Shown here piece by piece: positions 23,710-35,089 of a stretch of DNA of 64,000 nucleotides. Under the pieces are notes generated by a model. It made no database searches, was not told the origin of the DNA, and saw only the letters and a list, made by a program, of their open reading frames with translations. The stretch is from Edaphochlamys debaryana (Eukaryota; Chlorophyta; Chlorophyceae; Chlamydomonadales). How positions within the stretch are numbered: the stretch's first letter is position 1; each line of letters begins with the position of its first letter. Location: assembly GCA_016858145.1 (NCBI GenBank), contig JAEHOE010000019.1, positions 744,001 to 808,000 of the forward strand. Reading direction: 5' to 3'. A program made the translations under genes and the position numbers.

Positions 23710-26700
23710 GCCCGGCCCCGCCGGCTGCGCCCCCGGCCCCAGGCGCTTGAGCAGCAGGGCCTCCACGGCGGCGGCGGTGGTGTCAGCGGCGGCCACGGCA
23801 GCCGCCAGCCCCACAGCCGCGCCAGAGCCCAGCACCGCTGACAGCTCGTACAAGGCGATGCTCTGCGCGCCAGCGGCGGCACCCAGCACGGCTTCCGACA
23901 GCCGGTCGCCCAGGGCTGCGGCCTGCAGCCAGCGTTCGGCCTCCTCGCTGGGTAGGGGCACGTCCTCGAGCAAGTGTGCAGTGGCCAGCAAGGGGACATC
24001 GCCGCCCTCGCTTGCAGCTGCCGCGGTGGCGGCGACGAGGGCCGTGGCGAACTGCAAGGAGTGTGAGAGACAAGGCACAGGGGTAAGGCCGCAGTACCCG
24101 ATGAGGTTGCGCAACTACGGTAGGAGGGCGCAGATACGTAAACGTCTTCTTCAAGGAATGCACTGCATGACAAGCCTAAGCGTACAGACACTCATCTCAC
24201 CTGAAGCCGCCGTCGCGCCGGCCAGGACACCCACTCGGGGTCGTCAGCCCGGCATGCCCGCTCCAGTAAGACCTGCAGCCCCCTGCCGCTCAGGCCACAA
24301 TCAAGAAGCAGTGCCACCTCACTGAGAGCCATCCCTGGCAAGGCCGATTCCGCAACTCTGGCCACCGCCTCGCTTGACAGGGCGCCTCCCGCCAAACGCC
24401 CAGGTGCAGCGTCGGCGGCGGGGAGAAGGCGAGTCAGTGCTAGTAGCACCACGTCGGGACCAATCTGGGGTCCGCAGCTCGCCAGGCGCTTAAGCAGAGC
24501 CGCCGCTACGACAGGCGGCAAGGGGCACTCGGGCATGGTGGGCGTCTGCCCGTGTTCCGGGGGCGGAGCGGCGGCAGTGGCTAGACGAGTCAGCTGGGCG
24601 AGCTGGGGCGGACGCAGCAGGCTGAGGGCTTCAGGGCTGTCGAAGGCCGCGGCCAGGAGGGAACACTTGGCCCCCATGGCATACACCGGGTGTGTGCGAG
24701 CGACCCACAGCGTCTGAAGCGCAGACAGCGCTGCCAGCTCAGGCCCGAGCCCAGAGGCCCAGTCCCGCTCCGTCAGCTGCAGCGAAGCCCCCTCCTGGGC
24801 CTGGAGCCGCTGCAGCCAGGCCGCCGCCGAACCGCAGGGGCCGGCCTCCTCCGCCTCGACCGCGTATAACACCGCGGCCACGTCTGCAGCCCCCGCCCTG
24901 CTGCCACCGCCCGAGCCGCTGCCTCCCGCCTGTGCTCCAGCGGCCTCCTCCGCACGCCTCTCCAGCTCAGCCCCCAGCCGCACGGCCCAAGCCTGCCCGC
25001 CCAGCCCCGCCTGGCAGCAGTAGGTGGCGAGCAGGGCCAGCTGCCGAGTGCTGGCGGGCTGCAGCCGAAGCCGAGACAGCACGCCGTCCCATCCTGATTT
25101 GATGTCGGGGCCCGGCGCCCATGGGAGGGCCCGGAGCAGCACCCCGGTCAGCAGCTGCTCCAGCTTGCTCCACACGGCCACAGCGCCCTCCGCATCCGGG
25201 CCGACCGCCAGCGCTCCATCATCAAGCAGAGAGCCCACCGCAGCCGCACTGGCTGCCTGGAGCATGGAATCGGAGGGCTGAATACCGACATTCAGCGGGC
25301 CGCATAGCAGGCCGAGCCAGTACGCCACTGTGAGGGCCTCCGGCTTGGCTGCCCACTGCTCCAGGGACTGCAGTGCGAGCTGCCTCAGCCCCTTCAGCGC
25401 TGCCGCCGTCAAGGGGCGTCCACTATGAGAGGCCAGGCACAGGAGATCGAGCAGGACACTGGGCGGCAGCGGCTCGGAGGGCGCACGGCCGGTGCGTGAC
25501 TGCACCTGCAGGAGTGCGCCCGCTGCTGCCGACAGCAGGTCAGCTGCCGGGGGGCGAGGGTCATGTGTGTCGGTGGCAGGCATGTCGGACACACGAAGCT
25601 CGACGCAGGCGACTGCGGCCACGACCAGCTTCAGCTCGGCTGGCCAGGCGCTGTAGATAGGCAGGATGCTGACGAACTTCAAAGCAAAGGCCGAGTGCGC
25701 CCCTGCACATGCCGCCTGGGCTGCAGTGCTGAGCGACGCCACTGGGCCCTTGGGGTCCCGGCCCGCGGCACCAGCGCTCAGCAGGCCGTGCGCTGCGCCC
25801 AGCAGCAGCCCCAGCTCGTAGGGAGGGTAGCGCTGCCAGGAGGTTGCCCCAGAGGTGGGAGCGCCTCTCGCTGCTGTCGAAGGCTGGAGGAGCCGCTCCG
25901 CAGCCGCCAGCAGGGCATCCACGAAGGACGGCGGCGGGGCAGCGCCCAGCAGCGCTGCGCCCATGGCGGCAGCGGAGAGGCCCTCGGCGGAAGCGAAGTG
26001 GGGCAGGCGGTCCCGGAGCACCTGCGTGTAGGCCTCCGCCCAGCCCTCGGGTGGTGCCGCGTACATCAGGGCCAACTGAGGAGGCAAGAGGGAGAAGGCA
26101 GCGTCAGTGCGGTCCCTGAGAGGTGACGCGACAGCCCTAGCTCCCAGCCCTCTGCGGCACTACCAGTACGCACCTGCCGGACCGCCAGTGCCGCCTCCGT
26201 GAGCTCCCGGCCCTTGAGGCGCCCCAGCACGTCCTCCCGTGTCAGGGCCAGCAGTGTGGCCCGGAAGAGGTCCTTGCGGGCCGACAGGACACTCTCGTCG
26301 GTGGCCCGCTTCACAGTTTCGTCTGACCACCGAACTGCCTTCAAGAGGCTGACCAAGAGTGCTGACTTCAATGCTTCCACACTTCGGCCTGCGCCAAGCT
26401 CGCTCGCAGCGTAAGCGTAGAGCTTGCTGAGCAGTCGCACAGGCGGCGGGTGCTTGGCGCGGACGCAGGCTGCGAGGACTCCGGTGGCGCTTCGCAGGCT
26501 GATGGTGCCGTGGTCCTCAGGGCCCGCCACTGGCTCGGGAAGGGCTGAGTCGAGGACCAGCATGGAACGGCTCAATAGCTCGCGCTGCTTCTCCCACTGG
26601 GGTCCTTGACGCCCGGGCTCTGCCCACTTCAAGTCCAGGAACAACAGTCTCATTACTCCTCCCAACAACTCAGGCCCCGGCTGAAGCGCGAGGAAGTGCT

Positions 26701-27106
26701 GCGTGGCCGAGAGCAAGAGCTGGTTCGCAGTCGTGACGGCCTCCTGCAACGGGAGAGGGAACCTTTAAGTCAGCAAATGCGTGGACACGCGGGCCGCCTA
26801 GATGAGTAGCCTAGGCACCTGAGAGCTGGGCTTGTGCCGCCCAGCCCCTTTCCCCTCACCTCCGAGCCTGAGCTGTGCTCCATCTCACCTCCATGCCCGC
26901 GTTGCGCTGCCTCTCCTCTGCCAAGACGTGCAGGCCTTTGCCGAAGGCCAGCAGCAGCTCAGCCAGGACTTCGGGGCCCAGGCCGCTCGACGGCTCAGCG
27001 GCAGGCGCCGGGGAAGCCACCAGCAGCTGCTCCAGGTCCTGAGGCAGTGGATGGGGATTGATAGAAAGCAGTGCTTAATGTCAAGCATAGACTCCACGCA
27101 TTCCAT

Positions 27107-27157
27107 GGATGGGTCGGCGGCCGGCCCCAAGGCAGCCACCAGCAGCTGTTCAAGGTC
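27107..27157 (-). repeat. Duplicated fragment of an exon inside a copy 2 intron
   Basis: This 51-nt piece repeats the 5' part of the DLEQLLVAALGPA exon, including its acceptor, and lies just upstream of the complete exon 27038-26889. It matches copy 1 (18070-18020) better than the neighbouring copy 2 exon, and the match continues upstream through intron and exon, which points to a recombination or conversion breakpoint at about 27107. Confidence 0.65.
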
Positions 27158-30100
27158 CTGGGCAAGGCATGGGATAGAGCGGATGACTCTCTCCGACAAC
27201 GTTCACCTTGAGCATAGCGCAGAGATGTCGCTCACCTGGTGAAGCTGAGGCACGTGGGCCCACCCAGGCGTCGCCGCCGCCATTCGGAGCGCCGCCGCCG
27301 TCTTAGCCGCCGTCAGCCCCGGGAAGCCGCCCGCCCGCCAGGCGTGCAGCGCCGCCCCGTACACCTCATAGCTGGCAAAGGCCTGACCCAGCTGCGCCAG
27401 CGGCAGGACCACGCCCTCCATCAGGCCCTCCAGCAAGCCGGCGCCGCCGCAGAACCCGGACCCAGCTGAGGGGGACGTCTCGTTCTGCAACAATGGGATG
27501 GGGGTGGGTACACGTTGACGTGCGATCAAGCAGGGGGCCGGCCCACATCATGGGCAGCAGAGACAGAGAGCAAGCAACATCATGGACCCTGCAGTAACCG
27601 CCTGTGCTCCACCCGGGGCTCACCATGGAGCGCTGAGAGCTGCGCAGGCTCGCCTCCAGCTCTGGCAGCAGATGCATGCTCGACCGCACCTGCCGCTCCA
27701 GGTGGCCCTCCAGGCACGCCAGCACAGCGGCCGGGAGCGCCACGCCCCAGGCGCCGCATGCGGGCACCAGCAGCAAAAGGTAGGACGGCGGCAGGCGGCC
27801 CGCCGCCACGGAGTTGGCCACGGCGTGCAGCAGAGGCTCGAGAAGGGGACGGAGCTCGGCAGCGGCGGAGCTGCCATCTCCCTCCGGACCCAGGGACTCC
27901 AGCGCATCCGCAAGCTCTGCAGTGTTCACCTTCGTGTGGAGAGAGTCGCGCTCCAACTGCGCGATGCCCAGAGTGCTCGCGACGAACTGCGAAGGGCAGG
28001 TGGGGCGGAGGATGGACCCGGCGGTCAACACGCAAGGTGTGGAGCACAAGCCTAGGGCCTGTTGGTGACTGACTTCGCCTCACAGCACAGACGTCGCAAT
28101 GCATGCTTGCGAGCCTCGACAAGGTGCAGGAAGAGCGTTTGCGACATAGCATGTTGCGAGACCTAGACTGCTGGTCCCTATCGATCGAGGCTTCCGTATC
28201 ATGTAGCATAGCAGCATATGGTGCGCAGGCTGTGAGAGGCTCGGCAAGGCTCGAAGCTTCAGCAACCTTTGCGTTTGGGGCTGGATCCCGTGCACGACAG
28301 CTGGTCCTTTCTTCGCGTTGTGACTTCGCCGAGGAGTATTGAGCGGGCCAAGCCGACACATATATGCCACATAAGCACTGCAGACAGACAGGCCTCTCCC
28401 CGATACACGCACGCAACATCCCATCCTGCTCACCATGACCAGCAGCGACGGCCGCCCCGCCAGCTCCCTCAGCCGAGCCGACAGCGCCACAGCTGCGAGC
28501 TCGCAGCCACGGCGGCTTAGGCGGTCTCCTGCGGCGCGGCTGGCCGCCACGGTGACCTCCGCCAGCTGCTCCGCGGCCAGCTGCGGCGCGGCCTGGGCTA
28601 CAGCTTGGTCTGCGGCCTGCACCCAGAGGGCCTCCGCGGTCCGCGCCACCCATGCACGCCAGTCGAGCGCGCCGCCCAGGGGCGGGGGCGCCTCGCACCA
28701 CCGCTGGATAAGTGACGCCAGCGCCTCGGCGTCCAGTAGGGAGGGCCTGGCTGCTGCCCCGACGGCCGGGCCCTCCAGCTGCGCCTTCTGCGTCACAGCC
28801 GAAGCACCGGCCTCACCCGACGCCGCCAGCAGCTCAGGCAGCAATGCTGGTGGCCGTACCGCCACGCCATCTCCAGGAGTACCGCACGCAGCCAGCAAGA
28901 TGTCTGCCCGCGCCACTACGGCCTCGACGAAGACCGTGGGCTGCTTGAGGCGCATGTCCGCTGCGAGGCCCACCGCCGCCGCCAGCCCCTGCAGGCCGGC
29001 CTCGCGGCCAAGCCAGGCCTGGGTCCTGCTGCAGCCCAGGGCCCCTTCCACGTACTCCGCCATCCCCAAGTAGAAATCATCGGGCAGGTCCGCTGGTCCG
29101 TACAACTCCTTCGCCGCCCCCAGCGCGGCCGCCGCTGCAGGCACCGCCACGGCTGGGGTGGCGGTCTGCGCACGCACGGGCACTGCGGCCAACAGCTCTG
29201 CCACCTCGGGTGGAGGAGGGCTGAGGGAAGCGCTGTTGACGAGGATCGCCAGAGCGCCGATGGCCGCGCTAAGCTGTTCCAACGTGAGCTGCTCAGCTTG
29301 AGGCACCAACGCACAGAGGACTCGGGGGAGCAGCTCCTGCGGGGGCGGAGAACGGCAAAGCGCAGGTGATGAGCGAGGGGAGCGCGGGTGCAGAGGATGG
29401 CAGCGGGCAATACCGTCCTCCAGTCGGCGGGCCATGCAGTCCCCTGTGCACGGCTGTCATGTCCGTCTCGCAAGCTATTGCACCCCGGCTCAGCCGGGCT
29501 GCGCTATTCGCCTGGTGAGCCCCCCACGCCGGGATGAGGTTGTGGGTAACGTAGGTGGGGAACCCGGACAGGGGGTAACTTAGGGCCCTGCCCCTCGCCA
29601 GGCCCCGTCCCTCACCTCGCTCGGCAGCCTCTCCTCCAGGACCCCTCCTTGGTAGCACCGGGCAGCCTCCTCCAGCAGCTCCAGGGCCGCACGGGCCCCC
29701 GCAGCATCGGTGGAGAGGGGGTGCGTGCGGGACTGCCGAACTAGGTCCTCGAGGCTCTTGACCTTCGAAGGGCGTTGGTGCGGGACTTCGCTCTCCGCGG
29801 CGGGTGCCTCACGCCTCTCGGGCTGCTCGCTGTCTGCACCCTGGCCACCATGGTCGCGACGCTTGCTGGCTGAGACGCTCACGGGCAAGGGTGGGACGCG
29901 CCGAGCTGCGCGCCTCGCTGAGACCAGGCCGGTTCCGAGCCCTGAGCGCAGCGCGGCTACATGCGAGCCCAGGCTTGCCACCGGAGAGCATCTCGCTGCG
30001 CAGATCAGTCTGCTAGGGGCTGGACCGCTGCCGCGGCTCGCCAGCCCCGGGGCGAGCATGGCAGTGGCCTCGACCGAACGGCTGCAATGAAGGTTGCAAT

Positions 30101-30404
30101 GTTATGTGCTCTGATCCATACTCAGCATGTCTGTTTGGCAGTAAATGGCGAGCGCCTTCAGTGGATGAGGCGAAGAGTCGGGGCGCGAAACCGGCCGTGC
30201 CGTGGATGCCACGGCCGGACGGCGCGCGAAGCCCTCCAGCTGCCCAAGTCCGGGAGGCTTGTGCGACACACTGCGAATTCTGCATACCAGCATAGCATAG
30301 CATGAGTGACGAACGCAATCCGCGCGTTACAATGCTGGGCGTCGTGCCGCCCACGCCGTGGAAGTCACGGCAGGACTGGGCAGGACTTCACAGGACATCA
30401 TCCA

Positions 30405-30494
30405 CGATCACCCTGGCCTGACGCCACTGGCCTGACACCCCTCGATATTACCGATCACCCTGGCCTGACGCCCCTCGATATTTTAGGCGTCAGG
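30405..30494. repeat. Direct repeats plus a 9-bp inverted repeat
   Basis: CGATCACCCTGGCCTGACG occurs at about 30405 and 30452, each followed within 30 nt by CCCCTCGATATT. The second unit also forms a hairpin: CCTGACGCC at 30464-30472 with GGCGTCAGG at 30486-30494, loop 13 nt. No coding function seen. Confidence 0.6.
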
Positions 30495-30711
30495 CTAAAA
30501 TGCGGTTTGAGGAAGCTGAGTGCAGAACGAGCGGGGACGGAAGGGGGGCTGCGGGAGCGTGTGTGTACAGCCACTGAACGCCACTGACAAGCGCTGGGCG
30601 CCCCCATGGGGGCGAAAAAGGGCTGAGCCCCTCACCCATCTGCTACGCGACCCATTCCCCGCGGTAACCGTGGGCGCACTATACTCCATCCGAGCTTTAA
30701 CGCGTAATTAG

Positions 30712-30794
30712 CAGGTTGTCGGGGGACTCGCACCCCTCGGCACAGACTTAGCTGCCCGGTCTTATCTACACGGACACCGCTCCGCCACCTCCTA
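30712..30794 (-). ncRNA. tRNA-like segment (SINE head or tRNA pseudogene)
   Basis: On the minus strand there is an A-box-like TGGCGGAGCGG (30787-30777) and a B-box-like GGTGCGAGTCC (30734-30724) at tRNA spacing. A D-arm (CGGA/TCCG), a T-arm (GGGG/CCCC) and a GGCA/TGCC extra arm can be drawn, but the acceptor stem pairs only 5 of 7 and no clean anticodon arm forms. This fits the Pol III promoter head of a SINE or a decayed class II tRNA better than a working tRNA. Confidence 0.35.
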
Positions 30795-30824
30795 GCCACT
30801 GAAAATCTGGTTTGGAACCTTGGT

Positions 30825-30829
30825 TTACA
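30825..30829 (-). terminator. Candidate TGTAA poly(A) signal of the glycosyltransferase gene
   Basis: TGTAA on the minus strand, about 312 nt past the stop codon at 31141. Confidence 0.35.
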
Positions 30830-31140
30830 TCTCCCCTCTCAAAACTCTCGACTGTTGCGGCACGGTGCAAGCCACCAAACAGCCCTGAAGGACCTTAGTT
30901 TAGCCGGACCCCTCCCCCTCAGGCGCCCCCGCAGCCTTCACAGCTAACCATGGAAGATCTCCTTGGCACAGCCCTCGCCTCGCCCCGGCCCGTGGCTCCA
31001 CGGCTGGCGTCTGCCCAGGTCTCTGACGTGCCATGACCTGCAGTTGCCTCTGCTCTCAACGCTGACCCCACTGCAAGCATGCGTAGCACACAGCACCGTC
31101 CGGCCTATCCACCGCGGCTCTCGCTCGCCCTTCGCCCGCC

Positions 31141-34100
31141 TCACGCCAGCCCCTGCCTCCACGTGGAGGGGTACATGGGCAGCTTGAGGATGTCCTCCAT
31201 GGCCAGGGGCCGGCTGGAGGGCAGGTCGGCAACGGTGGCCTGTGGGGGCCAGGCCGGGCGTAACAAGGGAGGGGTGCCGTGATGGAGCTAGACACGAGAT
31301 GAAGGCGGCCGTAGCCAGAAGGACTGGAGGCACCCGGCGGCAGGAAACATAGCAGCCCCTGCAGCCGCAAGCCTCACCTTCATGTAGCCCTCCCCGAACA
31401 GCGTGTTGTACTCGGAGATGGCCTTCTCCCAGAACAGGGCCCTGGAGCCGCGGAGGGCAGAGCAGGCGGGAGGCACAGACGTCATGACCGGGGCCAGCGG
31501 CAGCGCGTGGTTCATTGCTAGGGTGGCCTTAATCCAGGCCGCGCTCCACGGCTGAACCCCCGGCGCGCTGCCAGCGCCAGCAGCAGCGGGGCCCCGCCCC
31601 ACCTGGACCGCTGGCTGAGGTAGGTGTATGCGAAGCGCTGCCCCGCCTCCGCGATGGCGGCCAGGCGGGTGGTGTTGCCCGCCTCCAGCTGGGACCGAAC
31701 CACCTGGGCGGCGGGGCAGGGTGACGGGGCAGGGCACAGCGGGGAAGGAAGAGGTCCAAATAACGTTAGGTGCTGGCGAGGGCCTGGGGTCGCTGTGGCG
31801 GCTGGCGGGGTGTGGGACACGCAGGCCACCGCCGTCATACCCTCCCCTCAATCACCCCCCGAACCCTCTCCCGGTCCACTCACGTCCAGCGCGAAGCCCG
31901 GGTCGAGCTCCTGGTAGTGCACGTCCTCCTGGTGGTGGGAAAGACGAGCAGGGGGGGATAGGACAGGATTAAGGGGCAAGAATGAGCGTGTAGTGAACGC
32001 AAAGTGGGGAAGGGACTGGAAGGTGGCACCAAGGGAAGCCTGCATGGTGGCCACGTCCGCACCTGGAGCGCCCGGTAGTAGTACTCGGCCCAGTTGGAGC
32101 GGCCCTGGGGCACAATGGGATTGAGCGGTAGACTCACAGCACGACAGGTTGCGGTGAGCCAATTGCCTTCACCTCATGCCAGTCCTCGCCCCAGCCCCAA
32201 GGTCTGTCCGCTCTCACACCTTGAGCACCACCGAGTTGAGGTGCAGCAGCGAGGCCAGGGCGGGGTTGGCGGTCTGCGCGTCGCAGCTGAAGGTGAACCA
32301 GTAGCGGGCCAGCGGGGCCGCGGGAGGGGGCACGGGCGCCTGGGGGCGGGGCGGGGATCTCGTGTCAATGGCTTGCGGAGTGATGTGGGGCAGGGTTGCC
32401 GCAGATTTGAAGTAGAGAGGTGAGCATGGAGGGGAAAGTGAGACTCACGATGCCGCTGACGACCTGGACACCCATGGAGTCCACCGCGCCGCCCTCGCCC
32501 TCCTCCACCACGCTGCCCTCCGCGCCCTCCGCGCCATCGTCGTCGCCCTCCTTCTTGTCGCTACTGCTGCTGCTCTTGGCTTCCGCCTCGGCTTTCCCGG
32601 CCGCTTCCTCCAGCTGCTGCCGCCGAAGCCGATTGGCGCTCAGCACCTGTAGGGCGAAACAACTGATCAGAGTGGCGCACACCCTGCTCACACGACCAGC
32701 CTTGCACACAGTGTTGGACAAGCAACCACCATGCCTCTCGCAGTGTCAGCTTGTCCACCTATGTGCAGCTTCGCCGCAAGGCCTCTGCTATGACCCTGTC
32801 CGCCCTCCAATGCTCCTCACAAGGCCACAGGCTGAAGCCTGCCAACAGAGCCCGCCCGCTCACCGCCCTGCGTCCCCCTTCCCCCTCGTACCTGCAGGTA
32901 CTTGCTGCCCTGCCCCTCCTTGTCCCGTGCGAACTTGTGCACGAAGGACCTGCAGCCCCCGTCGCCGCCCATCGACTGATCCCGGTACGACGCAATGACG
33001 CCCATGTTGAGCTGCAGGGGGGCAGATTCCAGATCACCATTATTGGTCAGACGGACGGACAGACGATACACAAACCCGCAGCTAAGGCTCAACCCCAAAA
33101 CCCCAACGTCTGCTGGCACCATCACCGACACGCGACATGCAACACTGGGGTGATCCACGCCCTAGAGTGATCCTCACTCGCATACACGGTGATGCCCCGC
33201 CCGGCCGCAACCAACCAAGCACCCCTTCAACAACCGCCCCACCTTGTCCTTCTGCTCCACGTACACGAGCTGCTCGTGCGGGTAGGCCATGAGCGGCACC
33301 AGCAGGTCCTCGTTGTAGGCCTTGCCGCGGCGCACCTCCTTGACGGGGGAGAAGATGGGAACCATGCAGTAGCCTGGGGGGTGGGGGGGCGCGGGGCGGG
33401 GGTACTTAATCGAGCGCGAAACGATCAGGCGGGGCGCGGGGCGGCGAGATGGGATCGCAAGGACGGGGTGGGAGAGAGGAGGAGAGGTGTGCGGTGAGGC
33501 GCGCTTCAGCATGACAAGTCACGGGGGCCAGGCCCAAGCCTCTGCGCACACGGGCACCGACCGGGGCCCCCATTGGCTGGCCCCTCCCTCACCCAGGCTG
33601 CACAGCGGCACGTCCCGGCAGTTGAGGATGAGGATGGTGTCCTCCAGGGCGATGTGCCCTGCGTCCTGGTGCCGCTGCAGCTCCGAAACCACCGAGTCAA
33701 CCTGGGGGAGGGGGGAGAAGGTCGGGGTGTGGATCGCGTCGACAGGACGAGGTTACCAGCACACACACTTGAAAAGGCGCTGTGAGCGAGCCAAGTTGGC
33801 GCCGTACAGGTATCCGCAGAACGGGGACCTGCTCACCCGCAGCTTGAAGGCCGGGTTGAAGTCGCTAAAGGTCAGTCCCATTACCCTGCACGGGCACGAG
33901 ATAGGAAGTTCCTTAGCGGCAAGCTCCTTCCAGCACCAGGGCCGCACCACCAGCGCCTCCTCGTCCCACCTCTCCACCGCCCCCCTCCTCCGCCTCCCCC
34001 CTTAACACCAGACAGCCCCCTCCGCATCCTACTTCGGGCCCCCACTCACTTGCCGCCCCGCACCACCACCACCGCTGTGCCCTTGCGCACGCGCGTGCTG

Positions 34101-35089
34101 TTGGCGTGGTACTTCTTGAGCTGGTTGGCCAGGCCCAGGCCCGAGGCCAGGCGCACTCGGGCGCGGAAGAAGGCCAGGTCGGGGTGGAGCGTGGCGCTGG
34201 GGGCGAGCGGGGCGAGGGTTGTGGGGTGGGGGGAATGGGGGTGTTTATAGAGCGGGGGAGGGGGAGGGGCCGGGCTGGCGGCGAGGAGGGTAGGGGAAAG
34301 GGAAAGGGAAAGGGGGGATGTGCCATCCAGGAGCCGAGGGGTTGTGGGCACGGGGTATAGGGTGTGGGAAGGGGGAAGAGGGGAGGGGGGATAAAACGCT
34401 CCGGAGGCGTGGGGCTGTGGGGTGTGGTCCGTGGCCCAAGCCCTTGGCCAGGCCGGGGCAGGCAGGGCGGGGGAGGCCTAGTCCCCTGTTGAAGAGGGGC
34501 GCTGCTGCAGCCTCGTGAGGGGCTTGTTGCATTGAACCCGGGCATCCTGCCGCTACTACACCCCGCAAGCACCACCGCAACGCTCGGCAACAAAGCGGCT
34601 CAGGCAGCCCGCCCACCCCTTACCCGTCACCCTTATATGCTTTCCTCTGCCACCTCCCCAGCGGAACACCCATCGCCGCTGACAACGTGGGTCAAGACGT
34701 CACGCATACCCAGGCCGATCCTCACGAAAGCGGCCTGGCGGGTCGCGCCAGCTTAGCAGTGACCTCCCAGCACGCACTTGTAGATGGGCTCCATGGCTTC
34801 GTGTGTGTACGCACGCTTCCACTCTGGGTGCGTGTCCATCACCGTGATCTCCTGGGGCGCAGGTCGACGAGAAGATGGTGGGGTCGGGGATGGAGCCAGG
34901 AAACGAACACACTGCCGTGCCACGGAGAGTCAGCTCCGGTCAAAGCGAGCTAACACTGTGGCTCTTGAAGCTCACTGCTGGCGGTGTAGACCCCGAGGCC
35001 GCGCGCGCCAGCGGCAACCAGAGCGCGACTACGGCCAGCGTCCAAGCCCGCAGAGCGCCTCCACCGCGGGCTCCTTGCGTCCTGTCCAT
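31141..35089 (-). CDS. CAP10/GT90-like secretory glycosyltransferase
   Basis: Fourteen phase-compatible minus-strand exons: 35089-34976, 34851-34778, 34196-34050, 33885-33837, 33701-33593, 33373-33243, 33011-32892, 32646-32449, 32339-32220, 32104-32063, 31928-31884, 31703-31603, 31441-31378 and 31239-31141; about 470 aa. Exon 1 encodes a signal peptide or anchor (WTLAVVALWLPLARAASG). The middle resembles CAP10 (POGLUT-type) enzymes: DTILILNCRDVPLCS, then MVPIFSPVKEVRRGKAYNED, IASYRDQ, and near the C-terminus LNSVVLKGRSNWAEYYYRAL followed by EDVHYQELDPG and AGQRFAYTYLSQRSRALFW, matching the sequence of blocks around the nucleotide-sugar site in that family. Such enzymes add glucose or xylose to proteins in the ER or Golgi. 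An acidic Ser/Asp/Glu-rich insert (exon 8) interrupts the domain. Family assignment is from recalled block order, not a search; donor sugar and acceptor are unknown. Confidence 0.68.
34293..34317 (+). other. G-quadruplex-type purine tract in a glycosyltransferase intron
   Basis: Plus-strand runs of G (GGGG, GGG, GGG, GGGGGG) separated by AAA lie inside the long second intron (34777-34197) of the minus-strand gene. The spacing meets the standard four-run G4 rule. It is embedded in a longer purine-rich stretch, 34250-34400. Confidence 0.55.

Larger units (their letters stand above)
21533..30059 (-). pseudogene. Giant helical-repeat protein, family copy 2, degraded 3' end
   Basis: Homologous exons on the minus strand: 30059-29616, 29336-28434, 27986-27624, 27484-27236, 27038-26889, 26743-26174, 26075-24201, 24051-23710, 23623-23099, 23006-22745 and 22669-22258, all open and in phase, followed by a broken terminal exon (about 22187-21533). 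The first ~1,900 codons look intact, beginning with a transit-peptide-like leader (MLAPGLASRGSGPAPSRLIC). The terminal exon has lost a segment after HDKL, which shifts the frame. It also has an in-frame TAG at 21987-21985 where copy 1 has CAG, a 1-nt deletion near 21890 and a 9-nt insertion near 21860. Reading past the 22258 donor gives an immediate TGA, so a shortened protein ending ...PPIRVST is possible. A 72-bp MITE interrupts the FATALV exon. I call it a pseudogene because of the 3' lesions; a truncated functional product cannot be excluded. Confidence 0.68.
30060..31140. other. Intergenic region, family copy 2 to glycosyltransferase
   Basis: About 1.1 kb, less GC-rich than its surroundings. 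It contains the 5' flank of copy 2 (similar to that of copy 1), a pair of direct repeats with a hairpin (30405-30494), a tRNA-like segment (30712-30794) and the 3' UTR of the glycosyltransferase. No protein gene seen. Confidence 0.55.

Noticed and set aside
27580..28701. 373-codon open frame on the minus strand
   Set aside because: Out of frame with the family exons it overlaps, and spans their introns.
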